Below are positions 8,785-16,706 of a DNA stretch of 64,000 nucleotides, in pieces; within the stretch, counting starts at the first letter, position 1, and each line of letters starts with the position of its first letter. The translations under genes were made by a program, and so were the position numbers. Source of the stretch: Colwellia sp. BRX10-3 (GTDB lineage Bacteria > Pseudomonadota > Gammaproteobacteria > Enterobacterales > Alteromonadaceae); NCBI RefSeq assembly GCF_014077505.1, contig NZ_JACGWA010000008.1, positions 62,001 through 126,000 of the forward strand. The letters run 5' to 3'. Under the pieces are notes generated by a model, which was not told the origin of the DNA, did not search any database, and worked only from the letters and a program-made list of their open reading frames with translations.

Positions 8785-9068
8785 GATGTAATTATTTCAG
8801 GCTGTCTAAGCAATAAATCAAACCGAGTAGTATTAGTGACTTACGCCACTCTCTATTACGTAGGTTTAATACCAATCTCACTGATTAATTGAACATTTTT
8901 ACTGGTTAAAATACTCTATGACAGCGTTTTTTACATGGATGTAATTACTTAGATTTTTTTGGAACCAAAAATATGTGCTCTCAATCCCAATAACGAGCTA
9001 TGGCTCAATCGAGCAGGCCTTAATGATAGCCCGATAAAAAACAGATTAAGCAAATATTTTTAATCAAT
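8785..9068. other. non-coding stretch after lexA, possible dispersed-repeat debris
   Basis: I found no open frame worth reporting. The sequence around 8868-8930 ('ggtttaataccaatctcac') resembles short dispersed elements I associate with Alteromonadales intergenic DNA, but no terminal inverted repeats or transposase remnant can be shown. No Rho-independent terminator for lexA is visible. Confidence 0.4.
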
Positions 9069-9174
9069 TTGAACTTGGCGACTTTATTCAGCTCTTATTT
9101 AGTAAGAGATTATTCCCTCGGTATTGTGTTTTATATTTTTGTTATACGCCCCTCACTTGAGGGGCGTTTTTTTT
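9069..9174 (+). ncRNA. putative small RNA, copy B of a sibling pair
   Basis: The second locus of the pair described at 6254-6379. TTGAAC at 9069-9074 is again followed after 16 nt by GCTCTTA. The hairpin CTCTTA-TTTAG-TAAGAG (9092-9108) has one more base pair than copy A. The linker ends CCCTCG (9115-9120). The terminator is a perfect 8-bp stem CGCCCCTC/GAGGGGCG with eight T (9147-9174). The middle U-rich section is about 20 nt shorter than in copy A. It lies between lexA and the CapA-like gene, inside the island boundaries. The promoter and 5' end are undetermined. Confidence 0.55.
9147..9174 (+). terminator. Rho-independent terminator of small-RNA candidate B
   Basis: A perfect 8-bp GC-rich stem (CGCCCCTC/GAGGGGCG), loop ACTT and eight T. 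Confidence 0.88.
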
Positions 9175-9301
9175 GTCTGCAAATATTGAACGGTTATTAT
9201 TTTTTACCATGCCCTAACGTTATAGCCCACATCTAATTAGGAATGAAATCTACATGTTTAAAACGATATACTAAGACAAACTCTTAAGCCTTGGACGCTT
9301 T

Positions 9302-11362
9302 ATGTCTCGTATTCTATTTTTTATTTTGATTATTATCGCCGTAAATTTAAACATCAGTGCGTTTGCTGCAACACACTTTGCTTTAAGTGGCAGAATCATT
9401 GATGAAGAAAATCATGCCTTAAAAGATGTCGTCGTTGAAATAAATAAGGTCAAGGCTGTAACCAATGAAATTGGCGAATTCAGTGTGAATGCGGCCATTA
9501 ATGATGTTTATCAGCTAAAATTTACTAAAGATGGCTATTTTCAATCAATTCAAACTTTTAGCCACTTTGAGTTGCAACAACAATCATCAAAAATTACTGA
9601 TATTAGTCTCGTGAAAAAGGCCTCTAAACGTGTCATGTTAGCTTTTGGCGGTGATGTGATGATGGGGCGTAGATATTACCGACCTTACTTTGATGATCCT
9701 GTACTTATTCATCTAGATAATAAGCTCGATAATAGTAAAGCGATAGTACAGCATATTAAACCTTACATGAGTTTAGCCGATTATGCGGCGGTTAATTTGG
9801 AGACCCAAATAGCGGACGAAAAGCCTGAGGAAAGTGCGCCTAAGTCAGTGACTTTTTATTCAGAGCCTGAAGTGCTGGCAGCACTTACCTGGGCAGGTAT
9901 TGACTACGTTTCGTTAGGTAATAATCATACGTATGATTATATGGACTCTGGCCTTCAATCAACATTAGCTTTTCTTAAACAAAGCGAGCTAGGTTATTCA
10001 GGCGCAGGTGTTGATGAAGAATCAGCCCTAAAAGCACATACTGAAACGATTAAAAACACTGAATTTGCTATGTTAGGTTACGTAGGTTGGGAGGGTAGTG
10101 CGAACCCGACACAAACGGCAAATGACCAACATGGTGGTGCAGCTTATGGTTCTATGAAAAATATACTGAAATCTGTTAGTGAGCAGGTAGAGAAAAATAA
10201 AGTCACCATAGTGCAATATCACGGTAGTCAAGAGTACGCTAACAGCCCAACCGGAGTTACTGAACAACGTTTAAAATCATCACTAGATGCTGGCGCTGCT
10301 CTGGCAATTGCACATCACCCGCATGTCACTCAAGGTCTAGAGTTATATAACAATAAACTTATTGCTTATTCGATGGGGAATTTCATTTTCGACCAAAACT
10401 TTAGTGCAACTCAACATAGCTTTATTCTTTATGTTTGGCTGGACGATGGTAAGTTTCACCGTGCTGAAATTGTGCCGCTATATGTTAAAGGTTACAAACC
10501 AACGCCAGCCACAGGTATGCATCGTTATACCGTAATGAAGCGATTAACTGAGCTTTCTAAACAAAGAAATACCCTGATCATGCCATCAGGTGGTCATGGT
10601 GTTATCCGAGCAAATAATCAAACACCGAGTGAAAAATTGACATTAGCGATAGATCCGGTCAATGGTGAGAAAGTCATTCCACTCTACCAATTGCCGTGGC
10701 ATAGAACGATAACTCATGTCGAATTGCCAGATGACAATGTTGGATACCGCCTGGGCACTAACTTAATTAACGGCAGCGATTTTGAGAGTTTTGCGACATT
10801 TGATAGCCCAGAACGGGGTTGGATATTTCAACGCAGCGCTACCACACTGAACGACTTCGGTGCCAGTGGGCAGCGTAGCTTACATATTAAATTAGCGGCC
10901 GCCAAGCCAAGTACTTTTGGTATGCAAAGTTTTAGACGTGTGTATAAAGCTAGCAGCGCAATGACAGTCAAAGCTAAATTTAATGTGCAAGCAGCAGTGA
11001 AAATTAACTTTTATTGGCAAGGGCGTAAAACGCGCCAGAAACTATTAGATGCCTTTGACAACAGCCCTAAACATTTAATTGGCACAACTGAGTTGACAGC
11101 AAATGAAAAATGGCAGCATGTTGAGTTAGATTTTAATTCTCCGCGTATTGGTTATAAAAGTTATCGAGTGATTGCAGAAATAACGTTACAAGATGGTACT
11201 AGTTCCGCGATTGACATTGATGATTTTGCTTTAATTGAATGGCAGAGCGCCTTCAGTAAAAATATACAGCCTAATTTTTATAATACGCTGAGCTATCAAA
11301 CGGCCTATATTGGTGTTGATAAAGTGATATCGGCGCCGGTTATGATTAAATTTAGCCACTAA
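9302..11362 (+). CDS. CapA-family (poly-gamma-glutamate) metallophosphatase-like exported protein
   Basis: A 686-residue exported protein in three parts. A signal peptide (cleavage near 'AFA-A') leads into a carboxypeptidase-regulatory-like beta domain (about 25-100, 'GRIIDEENHALKDVVVEI'). The CapA/PgsA-like domain follows (about 110-400) with 'LAFGGDVMMGRRYY', 'NLETQIAD', 'LGNNHTYDYMDSG', 'VQYHGSQEY', 'AHHPHVTQGLE' and 'YSMGNFIFDQ', keeping the Asp, Asn and His metal ligands of the calcineurin-like fold. The C-terminal third (about 490-680) looks like a carbohydrate-binding beta sandwich. CapA proteins act in poly-gamma-glutamate surface polymers, but no capB/capC synthetase genes are present here. 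A role in handling or degrading D-Glu polymers in this island is inference. The next gene starts 22 nt downstream. Confidence 0.85.
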   Translation: MSRILFFILIIIAVNLNISAFAATHFALSGRIIDEENHALKDVVVEINKVKAVTNEIGEFSVNAAINDVYQLKFTKDGYFQSIQTFSHFELQQQSSKITDISLVKKASKRVMLAFGGDVMMGRRYYRPYFDDPVLIHLDNKLDNSKAIVQHIKPYMSLADYAAVNLETQIADEKPEESAPKSVTFYSEPEVLAALTWAGIDYVSLGNNHTYDYMDSGLQSTLAFLKQSELGYSGAGVDEESALKAHTETIKNTEFAMLGYVGWEGSANPTQTANDQHGGAAYGSMKNILKSVSEQVEKNKVTIVQYHGSQEYANSPTGVTEQRLKSSLDAGAALAIAHHPHVTQGLELYNNKLIAYSMGNFIFDQNFSATQHSFILYVWLDDGKFHRAEIVPLYVKGYKPTPATGMHRYTVMKRLTELSKQRNTLIMPSGGHGVIRANNQTPSEKLTLAIDPVNGEKVIPLYQLPWHRTITHVELPDDNVGYRLGTNLINGSDFESFATFDSPERGWIFQRSATTLNDFGASGQRSLHIKLAAAKPSTFGMQSFRRVYKASSAMTVKAKFNVQAAVKINFYWQGRKTRQKLLDAFDNSPKHLIGTTELTANEKWQHVELDFNSPRIGYKSYRVIAEITLQDGTSSAIDIDDFALIEWQSAFSKNIQPNFYNTLSYQTAYIGVDKVISAPVMIKFSH

Positions 11363-11384
11363 CAAGCATAGGAAATTAAATAGC

Positions 11385-11849
11385 ATGAAAATTGCCGAGC
11401 CAGAGTTACTCGACACGTTTAAAACATTGCTGCAAGACCAGCGCTTTGGTTCTCAGCTGCAGCTTGCTCAAGCTTTATCTTTGCGAGGTTTTGAAAATGT
11501 TACACAAACACGCGTGTCTCGGTTGTTGCATAAAGTCGGCGCGATAAAAATTAGAAATCATAATAATGATGCCGTTTACCGTCTACCTGAAAAACAACAT
11601 ATTCCGTGTGGTCAACAAGCGATAGATTCAGTGGTATTGGATATTAAGCATAACCAGGTGCAAATTATTATTAAGACGGTAATAGGGGCCGCGACGTTGA
11701 TCTCTAAAATGATTGAAAGTATGGGCGAACAATCAGGTGTACTCGCTTGTATGGCAAGTGATAGTACTATTTTGGTTATTCCCACTGATGTGAATTATAT
11801 CGAGGTAACTATGGCGAGTATTGTTGCGCACTTGGATGTAAACCGCTAA
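11385..11849 (+). CDS. ArgR-family transcriptional regulator (likely paralogue)
   Basis: A 154-residue protein with AGGAAA upstream of the ATG. The N-terminal winged helix carries the ArgR recognition pattern 'NVTQTRVSRLLHKVGAIK' (about 38-55). The C-terminal ligand/hexamer domain has 'GAATLISKMIESMG', but reads 'ASDSTI' (S125-D126-S127) where classical ArgR has GDD, so one arginine-contacting Asp is replaced. The housekeeping argR of this group is usually beside mdh, so this is probably a paralogue. It follows the CapA-like gene by 22 nt and converges on the dgcN-dgcA operon, whose product N-acetyl-L-glutamate is the entry metabolite of arginine synthesis. A regulator that senses arginine or an N-acetyl-glutamate-related ligand would fit. 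Confidence 0.82.
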   Translation: MKIAEPELLDTFKTLLQDQRFGSQLQLAQALSLRGFENVTQTRVSRLLHKVGAIKIRNHNNDAVYRLPEKQHIPCGQQAIDSVVLDIKHNQVQIIIKTVIGAATLISKMIESMGEQSGVLACMASDSTILVIPTDVNYIEVTMASIVAHLDVNR

Positions 11850-11936
11850 TAACAAGGGCTTTTAAAAATTCACTTAATTACTTTAGTGAAACATTATTTT
11901 GGCAAAATTTATGTAGCGGTTAGTCACTCAATTGCT

Positions 11937-11960
11937 AAAAAAAAGCCCTGTGATCAGGGC
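11937..11960 (-). terminator. Rho-independent terminator after dgcA
   Basis: On the minus strand the stem GCCCTG-ATCA-CAGGGC (11945-11960) is followed by eight T (11937-11944). It lies about 45 nt past the dgcA stop and closes the dgcN-dgcA operon. Confidence 0.88.
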
Positions 11961-12003
11961 CGACATTGCGTTAATAATGTCAAAGGGAAACTAGAGTCAC
12001 TTA

Positions 12004-13089
12004 CTACGTACTAGTATAGTTACTAGTACACCCCCAAAGTTTGCCTGATAGTGGCTGCATCAACCCTTGATTGAATTCAAAACCATTTTCTCTATCAGTG
12101 CTAATTAAAAGCGGCCCGTCTAAATCAACAAATTTTGCTTCGTTAACCAGTAGTGCCAATGGCGCCATGGCAAGTGAGCTACCCACCATGCAACCTAGCA
12201 TAAGTTCGAAACCATCTTCTTTTGCTGCTTGAGCGAGTAATACTGCCTCTGTTAGGCCTCCGGTTTTATCGAGTTTTATATTCACCACTTGATAGCGGTT
12301 TTTTAAATATTCAAGTTCTGCACGGGTATGGCAGGATTCATCGGCACATAAGGGTATGGGCGATGAAAAATTGATGAGGTCTTGGTCTTCGCCTGCAGGT
12401 AAAGGCTGTTCAATCAATACCACATTAAGGGCTTTTAATTGCAGGCAACAATGACGCAAATCATTAATAGTCCAAGCTTCATTGGCATCGACAATAAACT
12501 GACTGTTGGGAGCTGCTTGAGCGATAGCGGTCATTTTTAAAATGATGTCTTGATTATCTAGTTTCACTTTAACTAATGGTGGGTTATCTAATGCCAAAAC
12601 TGCTTTAGCCATAGCTTCTGGGCTATCTATACTTAAGGTTTGTGCTGTTATACAGGGCAATGCTGGCGACAACTCTAATAATGCCGCCACAGTCGTTTTG
12701 TTTTGCTTTGCTTGTAAATCCCACCATGCGCAGTCTAGGGCATTGCGCGCTGCGCCAGAAGGTAATGAGGCAATAAGGCTAGTAATATTTTCAGTGTTAA
12801 GTGCTGATTGTGACAGAGTGTTTATTTGCTCTATTACGCTATCAAGAGATTCTTGGTAACGTGCGTAAGGCACCGCTTCTGACCAACCAGTATTATGATT
12901 ATCGCTAATGGTTACTACAACCACATCTGCTTGGGTTTTTGCGCCGCGGGCAATGCGAAAAACATGTTGCAATGAAAACTGCTCTTTTGCCACTGTAATG
13001 GTTAAATTACTTGGCTTAGCTGCTTTTGTCACATTATTTTTTTGGGTATTGTTTAGCGTATTACTCAGATTTTTTTTTTCAATAGTCAT
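12004..13089 (-). CDS. dgcA: N-acetyl-D-glutamate racemase (enolase superfamily)
   Basis: A 361-residue enolase-superfamily enzyme of the dipeptide-epimerase branch. The two-base catalytic pair is Lys176 in 'VKVKL' (KxK at 174-176) and Lys272 in 'NIKLDKTGG'. Metal ligands are Asp201 ('DANEAW'), Glu227 ('EQPLP') and Asp250 ('DES'). Alone it would be called an L-Ala-D/L-Glu epimerase. Next to a DUF1611/DgcN gene, a LysR gene and gltS it matches DgcA, which racemises N-acetyl-D-Glu to N-acetyl-L-Glu in marine bacteria. It starts 14 nt after dgcN and ends at a strong terminator. The N-terminus carries about 27 extra residues of low complexity. The alternative, dipeptide epimerase in murein recycling, is not excluded. 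Confidence 0.85.
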   Translation of the reverse strand: MTIEKKNLSNTLNNTQKNNVTKAAKPSNLTITVAKEQFSLQHVFRIARGAKTQADVVVVTISDNHNTGWSEAVPYARYQESLDSVIEQINTLSQSALNTENITSLIASLPSGAARNALDCAWWDLQAKQNKTTVAALLELSPALPCITAQTLSIDSPEAMAKAVLALDNPPLVKVKLDNQDIILKMTAIAQAAPNSQFIVDANEAWTINDLRHCCLQLKALNVVLIEQPLPAGEDQDLINFSSPIPLCADESCHTRAELEYLKNRYQVVNIKLDKTGGLTEAVLLAQAAKEDGFELMLGCMVGSSLAMAPLALLVNEAKFVDLDGPLLISTDRENGFEFNQGLMQPLSGKLWGCTSNYTST

Positions 13090-13103
13090 GTCGATATTGC
13101 CAT

Positions 13104-14102
13104 TTATGTCAAGGTTTTTACTATGCTATCAGTGCCATCACGCATTGGGTCAACACAAGGTAATGAAAATTCTTCGCTTAATTGCTGACAAATACGTTTT
13201 CCCTCTTCAACGCTAACGCTGGAGGTATTCACAGTAATGCCAACCACTTTAACATCAGGGTTAGTGAGCCTAGCGGCTTGCAGGTTTAAGCTGATGGTTG
13301 TGGCAATACTCGGGAATTGGCTACTGGGTAGGCCACGCATATGTGTACGGTTTAAATCGTGACATATAACCAAGGCATCGGGTTGTGAGCCATGTAATAA
13401 GCCAAGACTGACGCCAGCAAAAGCTGGATGAGATAATGAACCTTGACCCTCGATAATGTCCCAATGTCCGGGATGATTGTTGGGTGAAAGTGACTCGGTT
13501 GCGCCGGACAAAAAATCTGAGATGACGCAGTCAATCGCAATACCTTGGCCGGCGATTAAAATACCACATTGACCTGTGGCGCGAAAATCGACATCAAAGT
13601 TTAATTTTTTCATCGACTTTTCGAGGCTGAGCGAGCTATACATTTTACCTACCGAACAGTCAGTACCTACGGTAAGTAAACGTTTACCTGAGCGTTTTAC
13701 TCCTGTGCCGGTCACAAACTCTGCTTTTGGATGGCGAATATCTAACAGTTGTTGTTGGCATTGTTGAGATTTTTCAACCAATTCAGGAAAGTCAGTAAGC
13801 TTGTTGTGCAACCCGGAAACTATATCCATGCCATGGTCCATGGCCGAGAGAATATAAGGTAGCCATTTCTGTTCAAGCACGCCACCGCTATTAGCAAAAC
13901 CAAGAATAAATGACTTAGCTCCTTTTTTAGCGGCTTGTTCAATCGACATTTTTTCGATGCCTGTTGTCACTGTGCAGCCTGCAACGCTATATTCTCCAAT
14001 GCAAAGCTCTGGGCGCCAGTCTGCTGCACCACGTGCCATTTTTATCGAAAGTTGATCGGTGGCATCACCGATGAATAACAGGTAAGGAGAAACGATGTGC
14101 AT
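13104..14102 (-). CDS. dgcN: D-glutamate N-acetyltransferase (DUF1611 family)
   Basis: A 332-residue protein of the DUF1611 family, in which DgcN acetylates D-Glu with acetyl-CoA. The N-terminal half has a Rossmann-like start ('YLLFIGDATDQLSIKMARG'). The C-terminal half has a P-loop-like 'GTDCSVGKM' (146-154), 'DFRATGQCGILIAGQGIAID' and 'EGQGSLSHPAFAGVSLGLLHG'. TAGGAA precedes the ATG. dgcA follows after 14 nt and the LysR gene dgcR lies upstream on the same strand, the same gene set as the described D-glutamate pathway. It should act in the cytoplasm on D-Glu imported by GltS. Confidence 0.87.
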   Translation of the reverse strand: MHIVSPYLLFIGDATDQLSIKMARGAADWRPELCIGEYSVAGCTVTTGIEKMSIEQAAKKGAKSFILGFANSGGVLEQKWLPYILSAMDHGMDIVSGLHNKLTDFPELVEKSQQCQQQLLDIRHPKAEFVTGTGVKRSGKRLLTVGTDCSVGKMYSSLSLEKSMKKLNFDVDFRATGQCGILIAGQGIAIDCVISDFLSGATESLSPNNHPGHWDIIEGQGSLSHPAFAGVSLGLLHGSQPDALVICHDLNRTHMRGLPSSQFPSIATTISLNLQAARLTNPDVKVVGITVNTSSVSVEEGKRICQQLSEEFSLPCVDPMRDGTDSIVKTLT

Positions 14103-14130
14103 AATGATGTTCCTAAAATTAAAAGCTGAT

Positions 14131-14148
14131 ATAACCGTGTTTTGTTAT
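14131..14148. promoter_or_regulatory. candidate LysR-type operator upstream of dgcN
   Basis: An inverted repeat ATAAC-N8-GTTAT lies about 30 nt upstream of the dgcN start. The same half-sites recur at 14202-14216, 15122-15131 and 16589-16603, one set in each promoter region of this cluster. Inferred as a DgcR binding site. Confidence 0.4.
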
Positions 14149-14201
14149 GTCGAGCTTATCTTAGTGGCTATGCATTGAAAGTGAGAAGGCTTTGACCGAT
14201 C

Positions 14202-14216
14202 ATAGCCTAGGGTTAT
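14202..14216. promoter_or_regulatory. candidate LysR-type operator, distal site upstream of dgcN
   Basis: ATAGCCTAGGGTTAT matches the gltS/TonB intergenic site ATAACTTTAGGTTAT at 11 of 15 positions and fits a T-N11-A box. It lies about 100 nt upstream of the dgcN start, where an activating LysR dimer would be expected. Confidence 0.42.
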
Positions 14217-14224
14217 GATGATAT

Positions 14225-15109
14225 TTAACTACTTGAAATTCCTTGTGTTAAGTAAGGTATAAATTCATCGATAACTTTAGATTTGGTTCGGTTTTCTAGG
14301 TGTACAGCACTGATGTTAAAAGTTAATGCGGGTTCGAATGATGCTATAGCAACATTGTCAGATAAGTTGCCCTCAGCGGTATAGCGGTCCACAACACAAA
14401 CACCCAAACCACGCGCCACCAATCTAGCAGCAATAAAATAGGTTTGTACTTTAATCGAGGATTTAAAGTCGATGTCTTCTTCCATCACACGCGCCCAAAG
14501 CATGTCAGCTAAAGGGCCGCTGTCGCTAATGTCGATAAATTCAGAATCACACACTTGGGTAAGGGTTAATTTATCGGGGCAATGAGGAAATTTTTCTTTT
14601 GGATACACAATTACTAATTCAGATTCAGCTAAAGGAATTGTGGTAATGCCTGGCATACTATGTGGTGAGAATAAAATAGCTAGGTCACATTTATGCTCAA
14701 GTAATGATTGCATAACCGCGTCATTGTGTATGGTTTGAATATCAAAGGTGACATTTGGGTAGTCTTGATGATAATTGGCAATTACATTCGGCAGGGCGTC
14801 AAAACCCAATGCCGGCGTAACCCCCAAACTCATGCTGCCAAATTCTGATTTTTTAATGTTCTGTGCGGTATTTTTTATCGAGCGCATCTGTTGATAAATT
14901 TTGTCAACTTCATCAAATAGCATTTCCGCTTCGTCGGTTGGAATGAGTCGACCTTTAACTCGCTCGAAAAGGTTAAAGCCGAGCTGTAGCTCGGCATGTG
15001 ATAATACTTTGCTGACTGAGGGTTGTGAGACATGCAGTATTTTAGCTGCATTGGTAATCGAACCCGTGGTATAAATCGCGTGAAAAATTTCAATGTGTCG
15101 TAAGCGCAT
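14225..15109 (-). CDS. dgcR: LysR-family regulator, probable DgcR
   Basis: A 294-residue LysR regulator. The winged helix-turn-helix covers residues 1-60 ('RLRHIEIFHAIYTTGSITNAAKILHVSQPSVSKVLSHAE'), and a two-lobed periplasmic-binding-like effector domain occupies about 90-290. GAGG lies 7 nt before the ATG. It sits between gltS and dgcN, all on the minus strand, with 39 nt to gltS upstream and 122 nt to dgcN downstream, where two inverted repeats suited to LysR binding are found. DgcR in the known pathway is a positive regulator of dgcN-dgcA. The gene name rests on context and family together; the effector (D-Glu or an N-acetyl derivative) is inferred. Confidence 0.82.
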   Translation of the reverse strand: MRLRHIEIFHAIYTTGSITNAAKILHVSQPSVSKVLSHAELQLGFNLFERVKGRLIPTDEAEMLFDEVDKIYQQMRSIKNTAQNIKKSEFGSMSLGVTPALGFDALPNVIANYHQDYPNVTFDIQTIHNDAVMQSLLEHKCDLAILFSPHSMPGITTIPLAESELVIVYPKEKFPHCPDKLTLTQVCDSEFIDISDSGPLADMLWARVMEEDIDFKSSIKVQTYFIAARLVARGLGVCVVDRYTAEGNLSDNVAIASFEPALTFNISAVHLENRTKSKVIDEFIPYLTQGISSS

Positions 15110-15121
15110 TCAAGGTCCTCG

Positions 15122-15131
15122 ATAACGTTAT
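15122..15131. promoter_or_regulatory. ATAACGTTAT palindrome overlapping the dgcR leader
   Basis: A 10-bp palindrome with the same ATAAC/GTTAT half-sites, without spacer, 12 nt upstream of the dgcR start. It could serve autoregulation. Short palindromes also occur by chance. Confidence 0.3.
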
Positions 15132-15148
15132 TCGGCTAAGTTAAGTAT

Positions 15149-16363
15149 TTAGCCAGTGACAAATGGCAAGCTCAAATATAACTGTATAATCAAAGCATTG
15201 GTAATATCAATAAAAAAGGCACCCACCAAAGGCACGACGAGGAAAGCTTGAGGTGAAGGCCCGTGACGTGAGACTAAAGACTCCATATTGGCCACTGCTG
15301 TTGGTGTTGCACCTAAGCCAAAACCGCAATGGCCGCCAGCCATGATGGCAGCATTATAATTTTTACCCATGACTCTAAAGGTAATAAAATAGGCGAAAAG
15401 CATCAATATTACTGCTTGTGCCAAAATCATAAATATCATTGGGCCGGCTAGGCTGACCAATTCCCATATTTTTAACGACATTAATGCCATCGCAAGGAAG
15501 ATAGATAGAGCCATAGTTCCCCAAAGATCGATACAAGCTCGACTGACCTTATACACTTTAGTAAATTCAGCGAGGTTGGTGATGATCACGCCAAACAATA
15601 ATGGGATTAAAAATGCTGGTAAGATCACATCAATTGCGTTTAGTGCATCATAACCGATGCGACCTAAATACATGCACAATAAAATAACAAATAAGGTTTC
15701 CATCATCTTTCTAGGCGTGACTAAGTCATGATCTTCGGGATCAAAGGTTATCGTATCGTCGAGATCTTCGTGATACGAGGTATCAGCTGTTAAGTTGTAT
15801 TTTTTAATTAAACGTTTACTGACAGGTCCACCTGCTAGGCCGCCAAGAATAAGGCCTAGTGTTGCCGCCGCCATCGCCAATTCAAATACACTACTGTGCA
15901 TACCATATTGATTTATAAATAAATCTGCGTAGGTTGCGCCGTTGCCGTGACCACCAGAAAGTGTCACTGAACCTCCGATTAAGCCCATTAAAGGTTCCAT
16001 GCCAGTAGCAGCTGCAATCGACACACCAACAGCATTTTGCACCAGTAAATATAAGGTTGCTATACCAAGAAAAAGTGCTACTTTTGGACCGCCTTTGATT
16101 AATAAACTAAAGCTAGCACCTAGACCGACCGTAGTGAAAAATACCGTCATTAATGGGTTCTTAAATGCCATATTAAATTGAAAATTTATATCAAAATAAA
16201 CGTGAGCAATGGCGGCAATAATAGAGAAAGCAATACCACCTACCACAGGCTCAGGAATGTTGTTATTATTCAGCACAGCAATTTTACTATTGAGGTAATA
16301 GCCAGAAAAAAGTATTAACAAAGCAATTAATAGTGTTTCTGAAGTCGAAATTTCAATATTCAT
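15149..16363 (-). CDS. gltS: sodium/glutamate symporter
   Basis: A 404-residue inner-membrane protein with about ten to twelve helices, closely matching GltS. Typical segments are 'EPVVGGIAFSI', 'TVGLGASFSLLIKGG', 'GGSVTLSGGHGNGATY' and the inverted-repeat partner 'MAGGHCGFGLGATPTAVANM'; the paired glycine-rich hairpins form the sodium and substrate sites. It imports glutamate, and some homologues take D-Glu as well as L-Glu. AAGG lies 13 nt before the ATG. It is followed by dgcR after 39 nt and diverges from the TonB receptor gene, so it is the likely cytoplasmic entry step of the D-Glu pathway. Confidence 0.95.
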   Translation of the reverse strand: MNIEISTSETLLIALLILFSGYYLNSKIAVLNNNNIPEPVVGGIAFSIIAAIAHVYFDINFQFNMAFKNPLMTVFFTTVGLGASFSLLIKGGPKVALFLGIATLYLLVQNAVGVSIAAATGMEPLMGLIGGSVTLSGGHGNGATYADLFINQYGMHSSVFELAMAAATLGLILGGLAGGPVSKRLIKKYNLTADTSYHEDLDDTITFDPEDHDLVTPRKMMETLFVILLCMYLGRIGYDALNAIDVILPAFLIPLLFGVIITNLAEFTKVYKVSRACIDLWGTMALSIFLAMALMSLKIWELVSLAGPMIFMILAQAVILMLFAYFITFRVMGKNYNAAIMAGGHCGFGLGATPTAVANMESLVSRHGPSPQAFLVVPLVGAFFIDITNALIIQLYLSLPFVTG

Positions 16364-16706
16364 ATCAGTATATTACCTTTTTGATGTGGCATATTTAGTT
16401 GTTATTTGCCCATGAAGCTAATTTGATTGTAAAGAGCTAATCAATAGAACAGCAGTTCAAAAACTTTCGCATGTCATAACCAAAGGCTGTACCTGATAAG
16501 AGGAAAATCCTCCAGAAATCAGTGACGCTATTTTAGCACTGAACTTTATCGAGCAATTCTTACTATTGGCTGAATGTGTAACTTTGCTATAACTTTAGGT
16601 TATGGGTTGTAAACGAAGAGTCAATAGCAATGTTTTTCTAAATTCGGCATGGTGAACCTAATAACAAGGATCGGTAAATATATAATCGACAATTAACAAT
16701 AAATTA
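16364..16706. other. shared promoter region between gltS and TonB receptor gene
   Basis: This 343-nt region separates two divergent island genes. It contains the LysR-like site at 16589-16603 and an 'aggaaaatcctcc' inverted repeat at about 16501-16513. No open frame or RNA gene was recognised. Confidence 0.5.
16589..16603. promoter_or_regulatory. candidate LysR-type operator between gltS and the TonB receptor gene
   Basis: ATAACTTTAGGTTAT is a perfect ATAAC-N5-GTTAT inverted repeat with the T-N11-A pattern. It lies about 118 nt upstream of the TonB receptor start and shares its half-sites with the sites before dgcN. Confidence 0.42.

Noticed and set aside
8868-8930. Insertion sequence or MITE downstream of lexA
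   Set aside because: The sequence resembles dispersed intergenic elements of the order, but terminal inverted repeats and a second copy in the window are lacking.
9302-11362. Capsule (poly-gamma-glutamate) synthesis operon
   Set aside because: Only a CapA-like gene is present; the ligase and membrane partners CapB/CapC are absent from the window.
12004-13089. Murein-recycling L-Ala-D/L-Glu epimerase as the main call
   Set aside because: The family fits, but the adjacent DUF1611 gene, LysR gene and gltS match the DgcA context better; kept as an alternative.
12908-13216. 102-codon plus-strand frame across the dgcA-dgcN junction
   Set aside because: It is antisense to two well-supported genes and its translation is low-complexity (poly-Phe/Leu), a shadow of their codons.
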